From Helichrysum umbraculigerum (Eukaryota; Streptophyta; Magnoliopsida; Asterales; Asteraceae), in the NCBI GenBank assembly GCA_949592205.1, contig CATIUR010000001.1, positions 4,070,001 to 4,134,000 on the forward strand: a DNA stretch of 64,000 bases. Reading direction: 5' to 3'. This document shows, piece by piece, positions 18,973 to 29,939 of the stretch. Below the pieces are notes generated by a model. That model was not told where the DNA came from. It worked only from the letters and a program-made list of their open reading frames with translations, and did no database searches. How positions within the stretch are numbered: position 1 is the first letter of the stretch; the number at the start of each line of letters is the position of its first letter. The translations under genes and the position numbers were made by a program.

Positions 18973-19372
18973 CAACCACTGCTTTGTTTATATGATTTTG
19001 CTAGAACTGAAGTACTACTTGTATTAAGTTAGCACTGCCTTGGTCGGTTGGTACTGCTTGTACAAGTTAGCACTGCTAGCTTAATTATGTAAATGATGCA
19101 TTTGAGAAACCAAGTGTTGATTACCACTGATGGTTATTTTCACAGTTATCACTGAACGTGTGATTTTGTTTAATTAACACTGTTTTAGTTATAATTGGGG
19201 ATCTGATCAAATTAGGGCTTACAACTGATTTAATTTCAGTACTTAATTCTCAACACTTAGGGTTTCTCATTACGCTTTCAAAATTTCACATACAAACAAC
19301 TACGATAAGTCTCTTTGATTTTCGATTCTGTCAAAACATCTTCGATTCTTCTCGATTACTTGATTTCTTATC
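18626..19372 (+). other. RE2 pol-ORF3 spacer with A50 tract and ACTG-motif array
   Basis: An unbroken A50 lies at 18921-18970. From about 18630 to 19220 roughly 15 copies of TTA(N)2ACTG or CACTG occur. These resemble the AACTG array of this element's own LTR and not the CG motifs of RE1 or RE7. A CT-rich leader (about 19265-19370) precedes the ORF3 ATG. I see no clear leader intron here. Confidence 0.7.
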
Positions 19373-22300
19373 ATGGCATCGACTTCATCTACTGTTCAAC
19401 TACCGATTGGAAAAGATCACAATATGATTGCATTCTTAATGAAACCTGCGGAGGCAAATGAGTATGTGGAAATCATTGATTTTCTTCGTGCTTCACATAT
19501 TCGTCATGCTCTCACTGTAGCACCCAGAATATCTCACGATCATATCAATAATTTCTGGGTGAATGCATCAATAGAAGAGGAACAGGGGATTAAAAGAATT
19601 GTTTCAGAAGTTATGGATACACGTGTTGTAATCACAGAAGCTACTGTTAGAGCTTCGTTACAACTAGATGATGAGGCAGGTATATCTTTTTTAGAGGATA
19701 CTGTTATGTATGATACCTTACGATTGATGGGTTATGAGGGTTCTTTTGAAATTTTTACTTTTCAGAAAACCTTATTTTCTCATCAGTGGAGATTTTTAAT
19801 ACATACAATTTTACACTGCTTATCATCTAAGAGATCATCTTTTGAGCAGTTTGGAAGCAACATTGCTTATGCAATTGCTTGTCTTGCAACTGGTCAAAGG
19901 TTTAATTTTTCAAATCTGATATTTTCTGGTATGCTTAGAAACATTGAGCAGCCAAAGATTAAGTTTTTGATGTATCCACGTTTTGTGCAGTTGTTCTTAA
20001 ATGAACAAATTCCTAATATCACTGCACTTGAAAAGATTATTGGTATTGTCTCTTTTAAACCAAAAGTTTTTGTAAATATGAAGAGAGATACTAAATTTTC
20101 TGGGAAGGTTACAGCATTATTTTCTACAATGCTTTCTGCACCTTCCACCACAGCATCAGTACTACCAACTGAAGCTGAACCAACTACTGAGAGAATGGTT
20201 CCACCCACCACTTCTCAACCCACAGTAGTTGGGGGTACTAAGAGAAAACAAGGGACCAAAACAGCCAAATCTTCTAGAGCCAAAAAGGCTAGAACACAGA
20301 TGTCTGAGGATCATGTTGCTCAGTCATCTCAGTCAATGGACAGTGGTCCAGAACAACATGTGGTCCATAAGGAGAGGGGTGACCATTCTGAGAGGGCTGC
20401 TTCTACTGCTTCTAGCCCACTGGCAGAGCAGGACAGAAGTAACATTGATAAGACCCAATCAGAGGCAACACATGGACATGATTCTACACCTGTAGATGAT
20501 CCTAGTGGTCCCAGTACCAAGAACCAAGGGGACTTTGATGATCATGCTAGGCATGAGTCAGAGTTTCATGATGTCAATGATTCACCAAAGGATTCACATT
20601 CTGAAGGTGTTGAGGCTAGAACTAACTTGGAATTGACGAAAATGATTGATTATGTATGGGCTGAGTTTGTACAAGAGAGGAAGAAGAATAAGGCTAAAGA
20701 TGAAGTTATAACTCAGTTGCAGAGGAAAGTGAAGCAGTTAGAAAAGGTTGTTATTAAGTGTTTGAAGAAAGGAAGGAGATATGTGGTTCATGATACTTCA
20801 GAACCTGAGGAGCATTATAATTTTAAACAAAATGCTTTCAAAAAGGGGGAGAAGGTATGGACAAATATGGGTGATAAGAGGAATGAGAATGAGAAGGTTG
20901 TGTCTGATGATGAAAAAGTTGATGAAGACATTGAAATGGAACAACCAGTGGAAGATGAATTTGTGCATACACCTTCAACACCACCTACAGAGCCAGAGGT
21001 TAATGAGTCAGTATTTGAGACAGTGGAAACAGAAATGAAGGAATCAGTGGCAGATGAAGATAAGTCTGATAATACTGAGGTTGTTGGGTCTGATCATACT
21101 GAGGTTATTGGGTCAGTGGAGCAGACTACAGAGGTGATTATGGATGATAAGACTGAGGAGTTAAAGATTGATGAGGATGATGGTGAAGAGGTGAGCAAAC
21201 CTGAGATAGCAGTTGAAAAGGAAGAAGTGAAGACTGAAGTTAAAACTGATGCTCAGCAAGTTGAAAAAACTAGAAAGAAGAGCATTCCAGTTAAAACTGC
21301 TAAGATGACTGGAACAGGAAAGAAGGTTGAAACTCCAAAGAAGAAATCTTCACAACAACCATCTTTGCCTGGATTTCAAATTAGAGAACCTGCTGCTGCT
21401 CCTGTTCAACAGAAAGAATTGCCAAAGATAGATCCAAAAGCTAAGGGCAAGGAAAAACTGGTAGAAGAACCAAAGAAGAAGAAGCAAAAACCAGTGCCAC
21501 CAGAAGTAACTGCTCATGATACTGAATATGCAGAAAGATTACAGGATGAGCTAAATGCAGAGGGCTTGATTGATGTTGAGATTGAGGAAGGAAAGTTTGT
21601 AAAAATGACAAAAGAGCAAGTGGCAGAATGGGATGAGTATTTGTTGAAAGAGCAGAGACAGGATGATATTGAATATTTAGTTGATCAGCTTAAGAAGAAG
21701 AAAGCAGAAGAAGCAAGAAAGAAGAAAGCTGCAAAACCACCAACAAAAGCTCAAATGAAGAAGAATTTAATTGCAAAGCTAAAATGTGGAATTATTCCTT
21801 TGAATGCATTGAAACAGATGAGTTTAGAGAGATTGCAGGAGTTATGGGATAAAGATGAGTTGAATCCTGATGTAATTGAAAAGAAAGAAACAGAAAAGAA
21901 AGAAGCTGAGAAGAAAAAGCAGGAAGTTGAAAAGGAAAGGAAAAAGGCTGAAAAAGAAAGAAAATTGAAGGAAAAGGAAGAAAAAGAAAAAAGAGAAAAG
22001 ATAGAAGCTGAAAAGAGGAGGAAAAATGAGCTTGAGCAAAAGAAGAGAGAGTTAGATGAAATTCCTGATAGAGAAAGGAATATTGATGAATTGAAGGAGT
22101 TTATTTTGTTACAGCCTATGGAATCTGAGGTAATTAATGTTGAATTACCTGGTATTATTGATTGGTCTATAGAGCAATTTGTCAATCCTGTTAAGATTCA
22201 CAAGATTAAAGTTGAAAGAGCAGATGGAAATATATCTTGGTGGAGATCTTTTAGGGATTTGATAAAGAGGATTAGTAGAACTGATTTGGTGAGGATGTAT

Positions 22301-22672
22301 GAGATTGGAATGGAAAAGAAGTTAGATTTAAAAAGATTTGATAATTTGGTTGAAAAGGTTACATGGCATTGGATTAAAGCTATGTTTGAGCCAGAAGAGT
22401 TTCCATTTCAGTTTGCTACTTTTAGCAAGGTCAGAAATTGGATTTATCATGCTAAACCTGGAGTACATCAGATTGTTATGGAGGATGCAGTGTTTATGTG
22501 GTTATTGACAGATAGATTTTATGATATCAATCTGAGATTTTTGATGAGCTTGAAAAATGCAAGGTTGCAAGCTGCAGTGTTAGATGATGTAGCTCTAGAA
22601 CTGGTATATATGGTGTTAAATCAGATTTATAAGAAGGAAGAGATTGATAGGAGGAAGAGAAGAAAAGACTAA
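19373..22672 (+). CDS. RE2 ORF3, Sirevirus envelope-position protein (1099 aa)
   Basis: Intact ORF between pol and the 3' LTR. Residues ~15-235 form the shared N-domain (IIDFLRASHIRHALTV, ITEATVRASLQLDDEAG, WRFLIHTILHCLSSKRSS, FNFSNLIFSGM, MYPRFVQLFLNEQ); proteins with this domain are, as I recall, very common in Asteraceae annotations. Next come a basic KR-rich stretch (~285-305), an acidic low-complexity middle, and a very K/E-rich probable coiled coil (~780-890, KEKEEKEKREK). The C-terminal ~200 residues are conserved-looking (WWRSFRDLIKRISRTDL). No signal peptide or membrane segment is evident. The coiled coils suggest self-association; function unknown. The first ATG (19373) has good context and follows a CT-rich leader. 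Confidence 0.85.
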   Translation: MASTSSTVQLPIGKDHNMIAFLMKPAEANEYVEIIDFLRASHIRHALTVAPRISHDHINNFWVNASIEEEQGIKRIVSEVMDTRVVITEATVRASLQLDDEAGISFLEDTVMYDTLRLMGYEGSFEIFTFQKTLFSHQWRFLIHTILHCLSSKRSSFEQFGSNIAYAIACLATGQRFNFSNLIFSGMLRNIEQPKIKFLMYPRFVQLFLNEQIPNITALEKIIGIVSFKPKVFVNMKRDTKFSGKVTALFSTMLSAPSTTASVLPTEAEPTTERMVPPTTSQPTVVGGTKRKQGTKTAKSSRAKKARTQMSEDHVAQSSQSMDSGPEQHVVHKERGDHSERAASTASSPLAEQDRSNIDKTQSEATHGHDSTPVDDPSGPSTKNQGDFDDHARHESEFHDVNDSPKDSHSEGVEARTNLELTKMIDYVWAEFVQERKKNKAKDEVITQLQRKVKQLEKVVIKCLKKGRRYVVHDTSEPEEHYNFKQNAFKKGEKVWTNMGDKRNENEKVVSDDEKVDEDIEMEQPVEDEFVHTPSTPPTEPEVNESVFETVETEMKESVADEDKSDNTEVVGSDHTEVIGSVEQTTEVIMDDKTEELKIDEDDGEEVSKPEIAVEKEEVKTEVKTDAQQVEKTRKKSIPVKTAKMTGTGKKVETPKKKSSQQPSLPGFQIREPAAAPVQQKELPKIDPKAKGKEKLVEEPKKKKQKPVPPEVTAHDTEYAERLQDELNAEGLIDVEIEEGKFVKMTKEQVAEWDEYLLKEQRQDDIEYLVDQLKKKKAEEARKKKAAKPPTKAQMKKNLIAKLKCGIIPLNALKQMSLERLQELWDKDELNPDVIEKKETEKKEAEKKKQEVEKERKKAEKERKLKEKEEKEKREKIEAEKRRKNELEQKKRELDEIPDRERNIDELKEFILLQPMESEVINVELPGIIDWSIEQFVNPVKIHKIKVERADGNISWWRSFRDLIKRISRTDLVRMYEIGMEKKLDLKRFDNLVEKVTWHWIKAMFEPEEFPFQFATFSKVRNWIYHAKPGVHQIVMEDAVFMWLLTDRFYDINLRFLMSLKNARLQAAVLDDVALELVYMVLNQIYKKEEIDRRKRRKD

Positions 22673-22759
22673 CAGTTTTGAAAGAATTTTGTGAAGCTTA
22701 TAATGGAGGATTAGAAGAAACTTAATGCTGTGAAGGACAGATTAAGTTTAGGGGGAGAT

Positions 22760-23449
22760 TGTTGGGTCAAAACTGTTTCAGGTCTGAGTTGAAGTTCTGA
22801 TGAGAAGACAGAGTACAAGTGATTAAAACTGTTTGCTTTAAAGGTTAAAACTGTCTTTACGAAGTTACAACTGATAGAAGAAAACTGAAGAGAAGACAAG
22901 TGTTACAACTGTTTGAAGATAGATTACAACTGATAGTTATGTGTCTGTAAGTAGTTAAAACTGCTTATGTATTAGTAACTGTTAGTTATGTATGAAACAG
23001 TTAACACTGATTATGTATTTGTACTTAGTCGCATATTACAATTGAAGCAGTTACCACTGAATGTGTAATAGTTACAACTGTTTACATCAGAATGGTAGTT
23101 AAAACTGTTTATGATTTTGTGATAAGTATGAGTCGGTTATGGAAGTTATTTTATTCCATATTTGTAGGAGATTGTATAGGACTCTATATGTTATAAATAG
23201 AGATCCTTTAGACCTAGATAGGTTAATGTTAATTGCGCAGCTTCAAGGTTTTCTGTAACCCTAATACATCAAGTGTATTCGTCTTATATCATTAATAAGA
23301 TTGAAGCTTTCGGTATATTATTGTGTTCATTAAATTAATTAATATTCATTGATCTTCTTAATATTATTGAGTGTGATTCCGCAACTTCTCAATAATATAT
23401 TCAAGGCTTATTAAGTAAGATTGTTTATTAAGTTAAACAGGGACTAACA
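22760..23449 (+). repeat. RE2 3' LTR (690 bp)
   Basis: Preceded by the purine tract TTTAGGGGGAGAT (22747-22759). Starts TGTTGGGTC and ends GGGACTAACA. From about 22767 to 23112 there are about 13 copies of a motif centred on AACTG (GTTAAAACTGTTT, TTACAACTGAT). TATAAATAG is at 23192-23200. The right flank resumes the RE3 gag frame at 23450. Confidence 0.9.
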
Positions 23450-26208
23450 AAACCCCTACTGCTAAACCCTGTTCATACAAAGACTTTCAGAACTGCAAAC
23501 CTCTAAACTTTGCAGGTACTGAGGGAGCTATCGGTCTAGTATGCTGGATCGAGAAAGTCGAATCCGTATTTCTGATCTGCAACTGTGCGGAAGGAGACAA
23601 AGTTAAGTTCTCCGTTAGTACTTTTACTGACACCGCACTCACCTGGTGGAACACCTATGCCCAGACTGTGGGTGTTGCTAATGCTTACAAACTCCCGTGG
23701 GAGGAGTTGAAGGAGATATTGAGGGGCGAGTACTGCCCCAGGGATGAATTGAAACAGCTGGAAATGGAATTCTGGAACCACAAGATGCAGGGTGATGACA
23801 TCACCGGTTATACCAACCGTTTCCACCAACTGGCACTTCTGTGCCCAACCATGGTCGATCCTGAGTACAAGAGGATCGAGAAATTCGTTGATGGACTTCC
23901 CGAGAGACTACAGGACCTGGTGACTTCATCCAAACCAGGTACTATTCAGAGCGCCATCCATATGGCCCATGAACTAACGGCAAATTCTGTCCGCCGTGGC
24001 ACCACCTCAACCCCATCTGCAAACAACAAACGCAAGTGGGAAGGAAACCCCAACTCATCCAACCAAACCTCCAACAAAAAGCCTGAGTACATTAAGACTT
24101 ATTCATTGGGGACTTCGGAAAAGAAAGGGTATAGCGGGAACAAGCCTTACTGTTCCAAATGCAGCCGCCATCATGACGGTTCTTGCCCTTGCACCAACTG
24201 CAAATGGTTCGGGCATCTAGCCAAGGATTGCCGAACGAACATTCCTACCCCCAACACCAATGCATCAAAGGCCTGCTTTGGGTGCGGAAATTCAGGGCAC
24301 TTCAAGAAAGATTGCCCAAAGCTGAAAAATAACAACAACCCTGCTCGCGGTAGAGCATTCGTTATCAAGGCTGGGGAAGCCAGACAAGACCCGAATGTCG
24401 TGACGGGTACGTTCCTTCTCAACGACCTTACTGCTTCTGTATTATTTGATACCGGTGTCGATAGAAGCTTCATTTCTGAGAAACTTAGCCCTTTACTTGA
24501 TATAACTCCCACTGCCTTAGATGCTAAATACATTGTAGAATTAGCTAACGGCAAACTGATTGAGACTGATAGCATCATACACGACTGTACACTTAACCTC
24601 ACGAACGAAACGTTTTCCATTGATTTAATCCCCGTCGAGATCGGCAGCTTCGATATTATTGTCGGTATGGATTGGTTATCCAAGCACCGAGCTGAAATCA
24701 TCTGTCATGACAAACTCGTTCGCATACCTCTTGTCTCCGGTGGAACCTTAGTCCTACAAGGGGAGACCGGTAGACGAAATCTGAATATTGTCTCCTGTCT
24801 GAAAACTAGAAAATACCTACGAAAAGGGTATCAAGCCATCCTTGCACATGTAACGGAGAAGAAGTCGGAGGAGAAGCGACTTGAGGATGTTCGAATCGTG
24901 CGGGATTTCCCGGAAGTCTTTCCTGAAGACTTGCCCAGACTTCCGCCACCTAGACAAGTTGAATTTCAAATCGAACTTGTGCCCGGAGCTGCACCCGTGG
25001 CACGAGCCCCTTACCGTTTAGCACCATCCGAAATGCAGGAGTTGTCTAACCAACTACAGGAACTCCTGGACAGAGGATTCATTCAACCAAGTTCCTCGCC
25101 TTGGGGAGCTCCGGTCTTATTCGTGAAAAAGAAAGATGGATCTTTCCGCATGTGTATCGACTACCGAGAGCTGAATAAGCTAACCATAAAGAATCGGTAC
25201 CCACTTCCTAGAATCGATGACCTGTTTGACCAACTCCAGGGATCGAGTGTTTACTCAAAGATTGATCTACGGTCGGGTTATCATCAACTCCGAGTCCGTG
25301 ACAATGATATCCCAAAGACAGCTTTCCGAACTCGTTATGGGTATTACGAATTCCAAGTGATGCCATTCGGGTTGACCAACGCACCGGCCGTATTCATAGA
25401 CCTTATGAATCGGGTGTGCAAACCATATCTTGACAAATTCGTCATTGTGTTCATCGATGATATCCTGATTTACTCTCGCAACGAGCAGGAACATGCTCAA
25501 CATCTGAAAACCATTCTAGGACTTCTTAAACACGAAGAGTTATATGCCAAATTCTCTAAGTGTGAGTTCTGGATTCGAACCGTTCAATTCCTCGGGCACG
25601 TGATTGACAGCCAAGGAATTCATGTTGATCCCGCCAAGATTGAAGCAATCAAGGGCTGGGAGTCACCGACCACTCCAACCGAAGTGAGACAATTCTTAGG
25701 TCTTGCTGGTTATTACCGCCGATTCATCGAAAACTTTTCAAGAATTGCTGTTCCCCTAACCACACTGACTCAAAAAGATAAGAAGTTCGATTGGACTGAT
25801 AAACAAGAGTCAGCTTTCCAACTATTGAAAAACAAACTTTGCAGTGCACCGATCTTGTCCTTACCCGAGGGCACCGACGATTTCGTAGTTTACTGCGACG
25901 CCTCACACCAAGGACTTGGTTGTGTGTTGATGCAACGGGAAAAAGTCATTGCCTATGCCTCACGACAACTAAAAATCCACGAGAAAAACTATACGACCCA
26001 CGACCTCGAGTTAGGTGCTGTGGTCTTCGCATTAAAAATCTGGATACACTATCTCTACGGTACGAAAAGTACTATCTTTACCGATCACAAAAGTCTCCAA
26101 CACATATTCGATCAGAAGGATCTAAACATGAGGCAACGTCGTTGGGTTGAGTTACTTAGTGACTACGACTGCGAGATCAAATACCATGCGGGCAAGGCTA
26201 ACGTCGTT
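23450..26208 (+). pseudogene. gag-pol: RE3: gypsy gag-pol fragment (Tekay-like), broken at both ends
   Basis: One open frame from 23452, before any Met, to a stop at 26209 that lies in foreign sequence. It holds the gag core (SYKDFQNCKPL, WWNTY), tandem CCHC knuckles (CTNCKWFGHLAKDC, CFGCGNSGHFKKDC), protease (LFDTGVD, usually DTGAD in this family), RT (YRELNKL, YPLPRIDDLFDQL, VFIDDILIYS) and RNase H (VYCDASHQGLGCVL, TDHKSLQHIF). It ends at GKANVV, where ADALS normally follows. Integrase, chromodomain and LTRs are missing. The left break is the RE2 insertion, the right break a deletion junction. It is close to RE6 pol in sequence. Confidence 0.92.
26202..26208. other. Deletion/fusion junction with 7-bp microhomology CGTCGTT
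   Basis: Left of it the sequence is RE3 RNase H; right of it the sequence equals RE6 LTR from 40335 onward. RE6 LTR reads TCTCCGTCGTTTAGGCG (from 40325), RE3 reads GCTAACGTCGTT, so CGTCGTT is common to both partners. This is the mark of illegitimate end joining, or possibly an assembly join. Confidence 0.75.
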
Positions 26209-26630
26209 TAGGCGTTAAATATTTATTTTATGCGTTTAATTATATTTATAAAATCACAGATCTTGTTAAATAATTTACCTAAATTATTTCCGTAAATCTT
26301 TAATAGTTTAAATTAAATTTAGTCACTTTTGTTTTTATATCGCGTAAGTTTTTATCGGGTGATACGAGAAAATTACTATTTGTTATAAAATAGCATTTCG
26401 GTCATAGTTGCGTTATTTTAGTTTATAAACCTTTGTTCACCAACGTCCGTTTTAACCGAATAGAATTTCATTCTATTTAAGTTGCGTACGATTTAAGCCA
26501 AATCGCAAAGTTGTATATATATATTCACCAATATATAATCCGATACATAAATTAGCCTAACACAGAACTAATTACATGTATTTACAAAGAAGTAGGCACT
26601 AATTCTAGTCTTAATTTGCCGGTTGTTACA
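26209..26630 (-). repeat. Fragment of an RE6-type LTR (5' end)
   Basis: Matches 40335-40756 nearly base for base and agrees with that copy at two sites where the left RE6 LTR differs (GCGTTTAATT and AAATCGCAAAG). Directly followed by GTATC and RE5 interior, exactly as on the right side of RE6. Confidence 0.9.
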
Positions 26631-27423
26631 GTATCAGAGCCATTGGTTATAGCGAACTAGGAAACTTTAGGTGACTTAGCAACCTAGAGACCTAGACTAT
26701 AGCCTTGGCTAGAACGTACATGCATACATACATTTGCATACATCTAAACTATCGTTGCGATACCTCGATACGCGTGAACTGTTCAACACATTTGACTCGT
26801 TCATTGTACTCTGATCTCATATGAACCTGATCGTGATTAAACGGTTGATGAAAAGAAGTATGTATTTGGCATCATATAATGACGCCTGGCCAACGTGATT
26901 ATATAATACTAAGTACATATGGGTGTTTCATAGTCGTAAGATACGTGATGGGGATTCGACAATTTTTCTTGATACTCGAAAACTTGAAATATGTGAAACT
27001 TCATTCCTCACATACTTTACATTGGCATTGACTTCTGCATCTTTTCATCGCAGAACGTCATCATGCCGCCTAAAAGAAATACTCGAAACAGTCGACGAAA
27101 TGTTCCTCCTCCACCTCCGCCTCCGGAAACAACCGAACAGATTATTGAACGCCGCGTGGCTGAAGCCATCGCACAATACGAGGCTAGCCGCAATCGTGAA
27201 AACTTGACCAACAATAGCGGAGCCACATAAACTACTACTACTGCCGAAACATACTAAACTATACCGCGAGTATACTAAACTGATTAAAACTTTTCTGGCA
27301 ACAATTGAACGCCACGCAAATTGGTACTATTATTGACGACACGACTTATTCGGAGAACATACGCCGCGGGCGATCCGACTTGATTTTAAATCTCGGGATG
27401 AGATTTCTCTAACATGGGGAGAA
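26631..27423 (+). repeat. Extra copy of the RE5 interior (793 bp)
   Basis: The same length as 40757-41549 and almost identical. It starts at GTATCAGAGCC, i.e. inside the primer binding site, the same point where RE6 is inserted on the right. It therefore derives from the RE6-in-RE5 structure, not from an empty RE5. It contains a 55-aa gag stub and ends in the purine tract CATGGGGAGAA. Confidence 0.9.
27063..27230 (+). CDS. RE5-type residual gag (55 aa), left copy
   Basis: Starts MPPKRNTRNSRRNV, then seven prolines, then a short helix-like RVAEAIAQYEA. This is the N-terminus typical of plant gypsy gag; it stops where the gag core should start. No other coding capacity remains in the interior. 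Probably a remnant kept because it overlaps leader or packaging sequence. Confidence 0.6.
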   Translation: MPPKRNTRNSRRNVPPPPPPPETTEQIIERRVAEAIAQYEASRNRENLTNNSGAT

Positions 27424-28292
27424 TGTAACACCTCGCAAATTTGAACACGATTAATTAAGTTAATCACTTGCATTATTAGGCTAATTCCCTACTTGAGTGA
27501 ATTCACAACACATTTTAGAGGTAAGTCTAGCATAGCCCAACTAGATAATACGTGTAGTATTACGTATTCGTAATTAGTTGTAATTACGTACTGAACAATC
27601 TGAAAACAAACGCGACAAAAATATACGACTGTTGGTGAACAAAATTATTTAATAAAACGAAATTATTAAATAACGTAGTTAACAATTGAATATTATGTCG
27701 ATAATATTTACATATTATTTCATAACGCAAAACGTCTATTCGTATAATTTAAAATAAAACAAAGTTTGAAATTTATAAAATTTATTAATTTAGTTTCATA
27801 AAAAGATCATAAATAAAAATATAATGAAATATGTAATTAAAAACATATTAGTTAAAATAAAATAACATTTAACGATCGGGTAAACAAACACGGAGTGTAA
27901 CCACGGAGGCAGAAAATAGAACAAAACCACCTCCCACCTCCCCACTTTCCTCATTTCATCATCACCTTCTCTTCTCTTTTTCTCTCTACAACCACCACCG
28001 CCAACCCAAAAACCACACAAATCACCACAAAACTACGCAAAAACGACGCCGAATCACCATACTACTTTGGAATAAAACGACCACGAGACCACGATCTACC
28101 TTTCCATCTTTTCGGATTTCAAATCCGACATTCGTAAGTTTCCGACAAATCCCGCAAATCTTTAGATTTCAAAGTTATAATTAATATTTCATGTTTAGTA
28201 TACTTAGATTATCATGTTTTAGCGTTTCATACAACCAAAAACGTCCAAAATCGCCCAAAAACTCGTTATTTTTATATCTGTTCGTCGAACAG

Positions 28293-28492
28293 GCGACTAC
28301 GTCGCATTTTGCCCAAAAACAGTACTGCGACGTAGGCCTCTACGTCGCATAATCATCCCCACGTCGCAGATAGCGACGCAACCCGTTCCGTCGCATTAAA
28401 TTGCGAACGTCGCCTATGCAACGCAACCCATGACGTCGCAAAACCTGAATGCGACGTAGACCCGTACGTCGCACCCTACGTCGCACAGGTCA
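28293..28492 (+). repeat. TGCGACGTA/TACGTCGCA hairpin array in RE5 5' LTR
   Basis: About ten GCGACGT or ACGTCGC units in 200 bp, some in inverted pairs (GCGACGTAggcctcTACGTCGC). The array begins straight after CGTCGAACAG (28283-28292), the same anchor that borders the GCGTCACTT array of the RE6 LTR. Confidence 0.85.
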
Positions 28493-29117
28493 GAACCCTA
28501 AAAACACATTTTAAAAAGTCAAAGTTACTGTAGAAAAGTCAAATTTTACTGTAGCAGTACTGTAGCAAATGAGTTAATAACATTTTTGAACTATTGTTTC
28601 AAAACATCACCAACAAGTCGTATACATTTTCACAAACAACGAAATACAACGTAAACATTTAAACGAACGATTTGGACGTGGCTTGATTGTACAAACACTA
28701 GCATGGATGATTAGTTTAGACATCCACATACTTATTAAATCTTGTACGTTAGGGCGTTAGGAGATTTCAGACTGTACTTGGGTTTAGGTTTGCTAGCACT
28801 CGCACAACTACTTAAACTCAACAGGTGAGTTCACAGCCCCTACTGCTACTGTTTTTAATTACTTTTGGGGTGGAAAACATAGTCAACTGCTTTACTGATT
28901 TACAGATTGTCATAACTGCTTTTACTATATGATTATTTATCATACTGTTTACTCGAACAATTAAAGTACTTGAACCGTTAAACTATTATACAAACTATCA
29001 CATAACTACCTTTGGTACACTATTACAAAACTGCTTATAACCGCGGTCAACTATTACAGCTGTTCGTACGAATTGGTATTCCATACAAAAACTATCATCA
29101 CTATGTGAAACTATTTT

Positions 29118-29340
29118 GGTATCTTACCGGAGAACGACCGGTATATATTGGTAACTTGTCGGAGAACGACCGACACTAACATGGTATCTTACTGGAGAAC
29201 GACCGGTACTAACAATGTATCTTACCGGAGAACGACCGGTGCTAACTTGGTATCTTACCGGAGAACGACCGGTACATTTGGTAACTAGTCGGAGAACGAC
29301 CGATTCAAACTTTAAAACTACTGGGGAACGACCAGTAACA
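29118..29340 (+). repeat. Tandem repeat of ~33 bp in RE5 LTR
   Basis: Seven degenerate units built on ACCGGAGAACGACCGGT, itself an inverted repeat (ACCGG...CCGGT), spaced by GGTATCTT-type linkers. More degenerate hairpin-like units (GGGCGAACAACCC) follow to about 29440. The second LTR has the same run at 43232-43454. Confidence 0.85.
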
Positions 29341-29939
29341 CGTTTTCAAACATAGCATTTTGTGTAACGTCCCAACACAACTATTTCGGGCAACATCCCA
29401 CATAAACTGAAACTTTTGGGCGAACAACCCACTGAACTTATACTTTGGATGACGTTCCACTAAACATTACTCGACTATTATGGCAATTACTATTTATGAA
29501 CGTATTTGGTCCAACAAATGTGACTACAAAGCTTGAAACAACAATATACAACATAAAACCTGTGGATTCACTCAACCTAGTTGTTGACTTTTACTATGTT
29601 TTTCAGGGAATTAGCTGCGCATGTAAGAATCGCAAACACATGGAGAATTAGGCGACCCGTGAAGCTTTAGGATGCCAATATTTTTGTAAAAACATATGGA
29701 TTTCTCCAGTATAACTGAAACTATTTTGTCATATTCTAGAAATCCACTTTTGTATATTTATTACTTTTAACTTGTACGATTCGATGAATCGTAAATCTTG
29801 TAATTAACACTCTTGGCATCTTATTATATTATGTTCTGTTGTAATCATAAGCTCTGATACGTATGCATGCTTTATTATTGTGACACCCCAGTACTTAAAC
29901 TAAACGCTTCCGCTAAACAAATTTGGGGGTGTTACAGAT

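Larger units (their letters stand above)
12455..23449 (+). mobile_element. RE2: second Sirevirus-like copia element, 5' end cut off by RE1
   Basis: Visible order: gag (missing its start), pol, A tract, spacer, ORF3, polypurine tract, 3' LTR. Its first bases continue a gag frame broken by RE1, so the 5' LTR and gag start must lie left of the window. Its 3' LTR ends inside the gag frame of RE3. Coding regions are open, but the sequence is far from RE1, so this is another lineage. Confidence 0.92.
27424..29936 (+). repeat. RE5 5' LTR (2513 bp)
   Basis: From TGTAACACC to GTGTTACA, paired with 41550-44050 at about 99% identity by eye. Contents in order: an AT-rich first part (to about 27880); a CT-rich leader-like part (27910-28130) ending in a consensus donor GTAAGT (28134-28139); a TGCGACGTA/TACGTCGCA array (28293-28492); a 7-unit tandem repeat (29118-29340); and an acceptor-like TATGTTTTTCAG (AG 29605-29606). 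Short ORFs inside look like chance. Confidence 0.92.

Noticed and set aside
27796..28020. 74-aa minus-strand ORF, repeated as 73 aa at 41922-42143
   Set aside because: It is the complement of the CT-rich leader of the RE5 LTR; its ends differ between copies.
29118..29340. Evenly spaced repeats resembling a CRISPR array
   Set aside because: The spacers are themselves similar, the run lies inside a plant LTR and is copied in the partner LTR. It is a tandem repeat.
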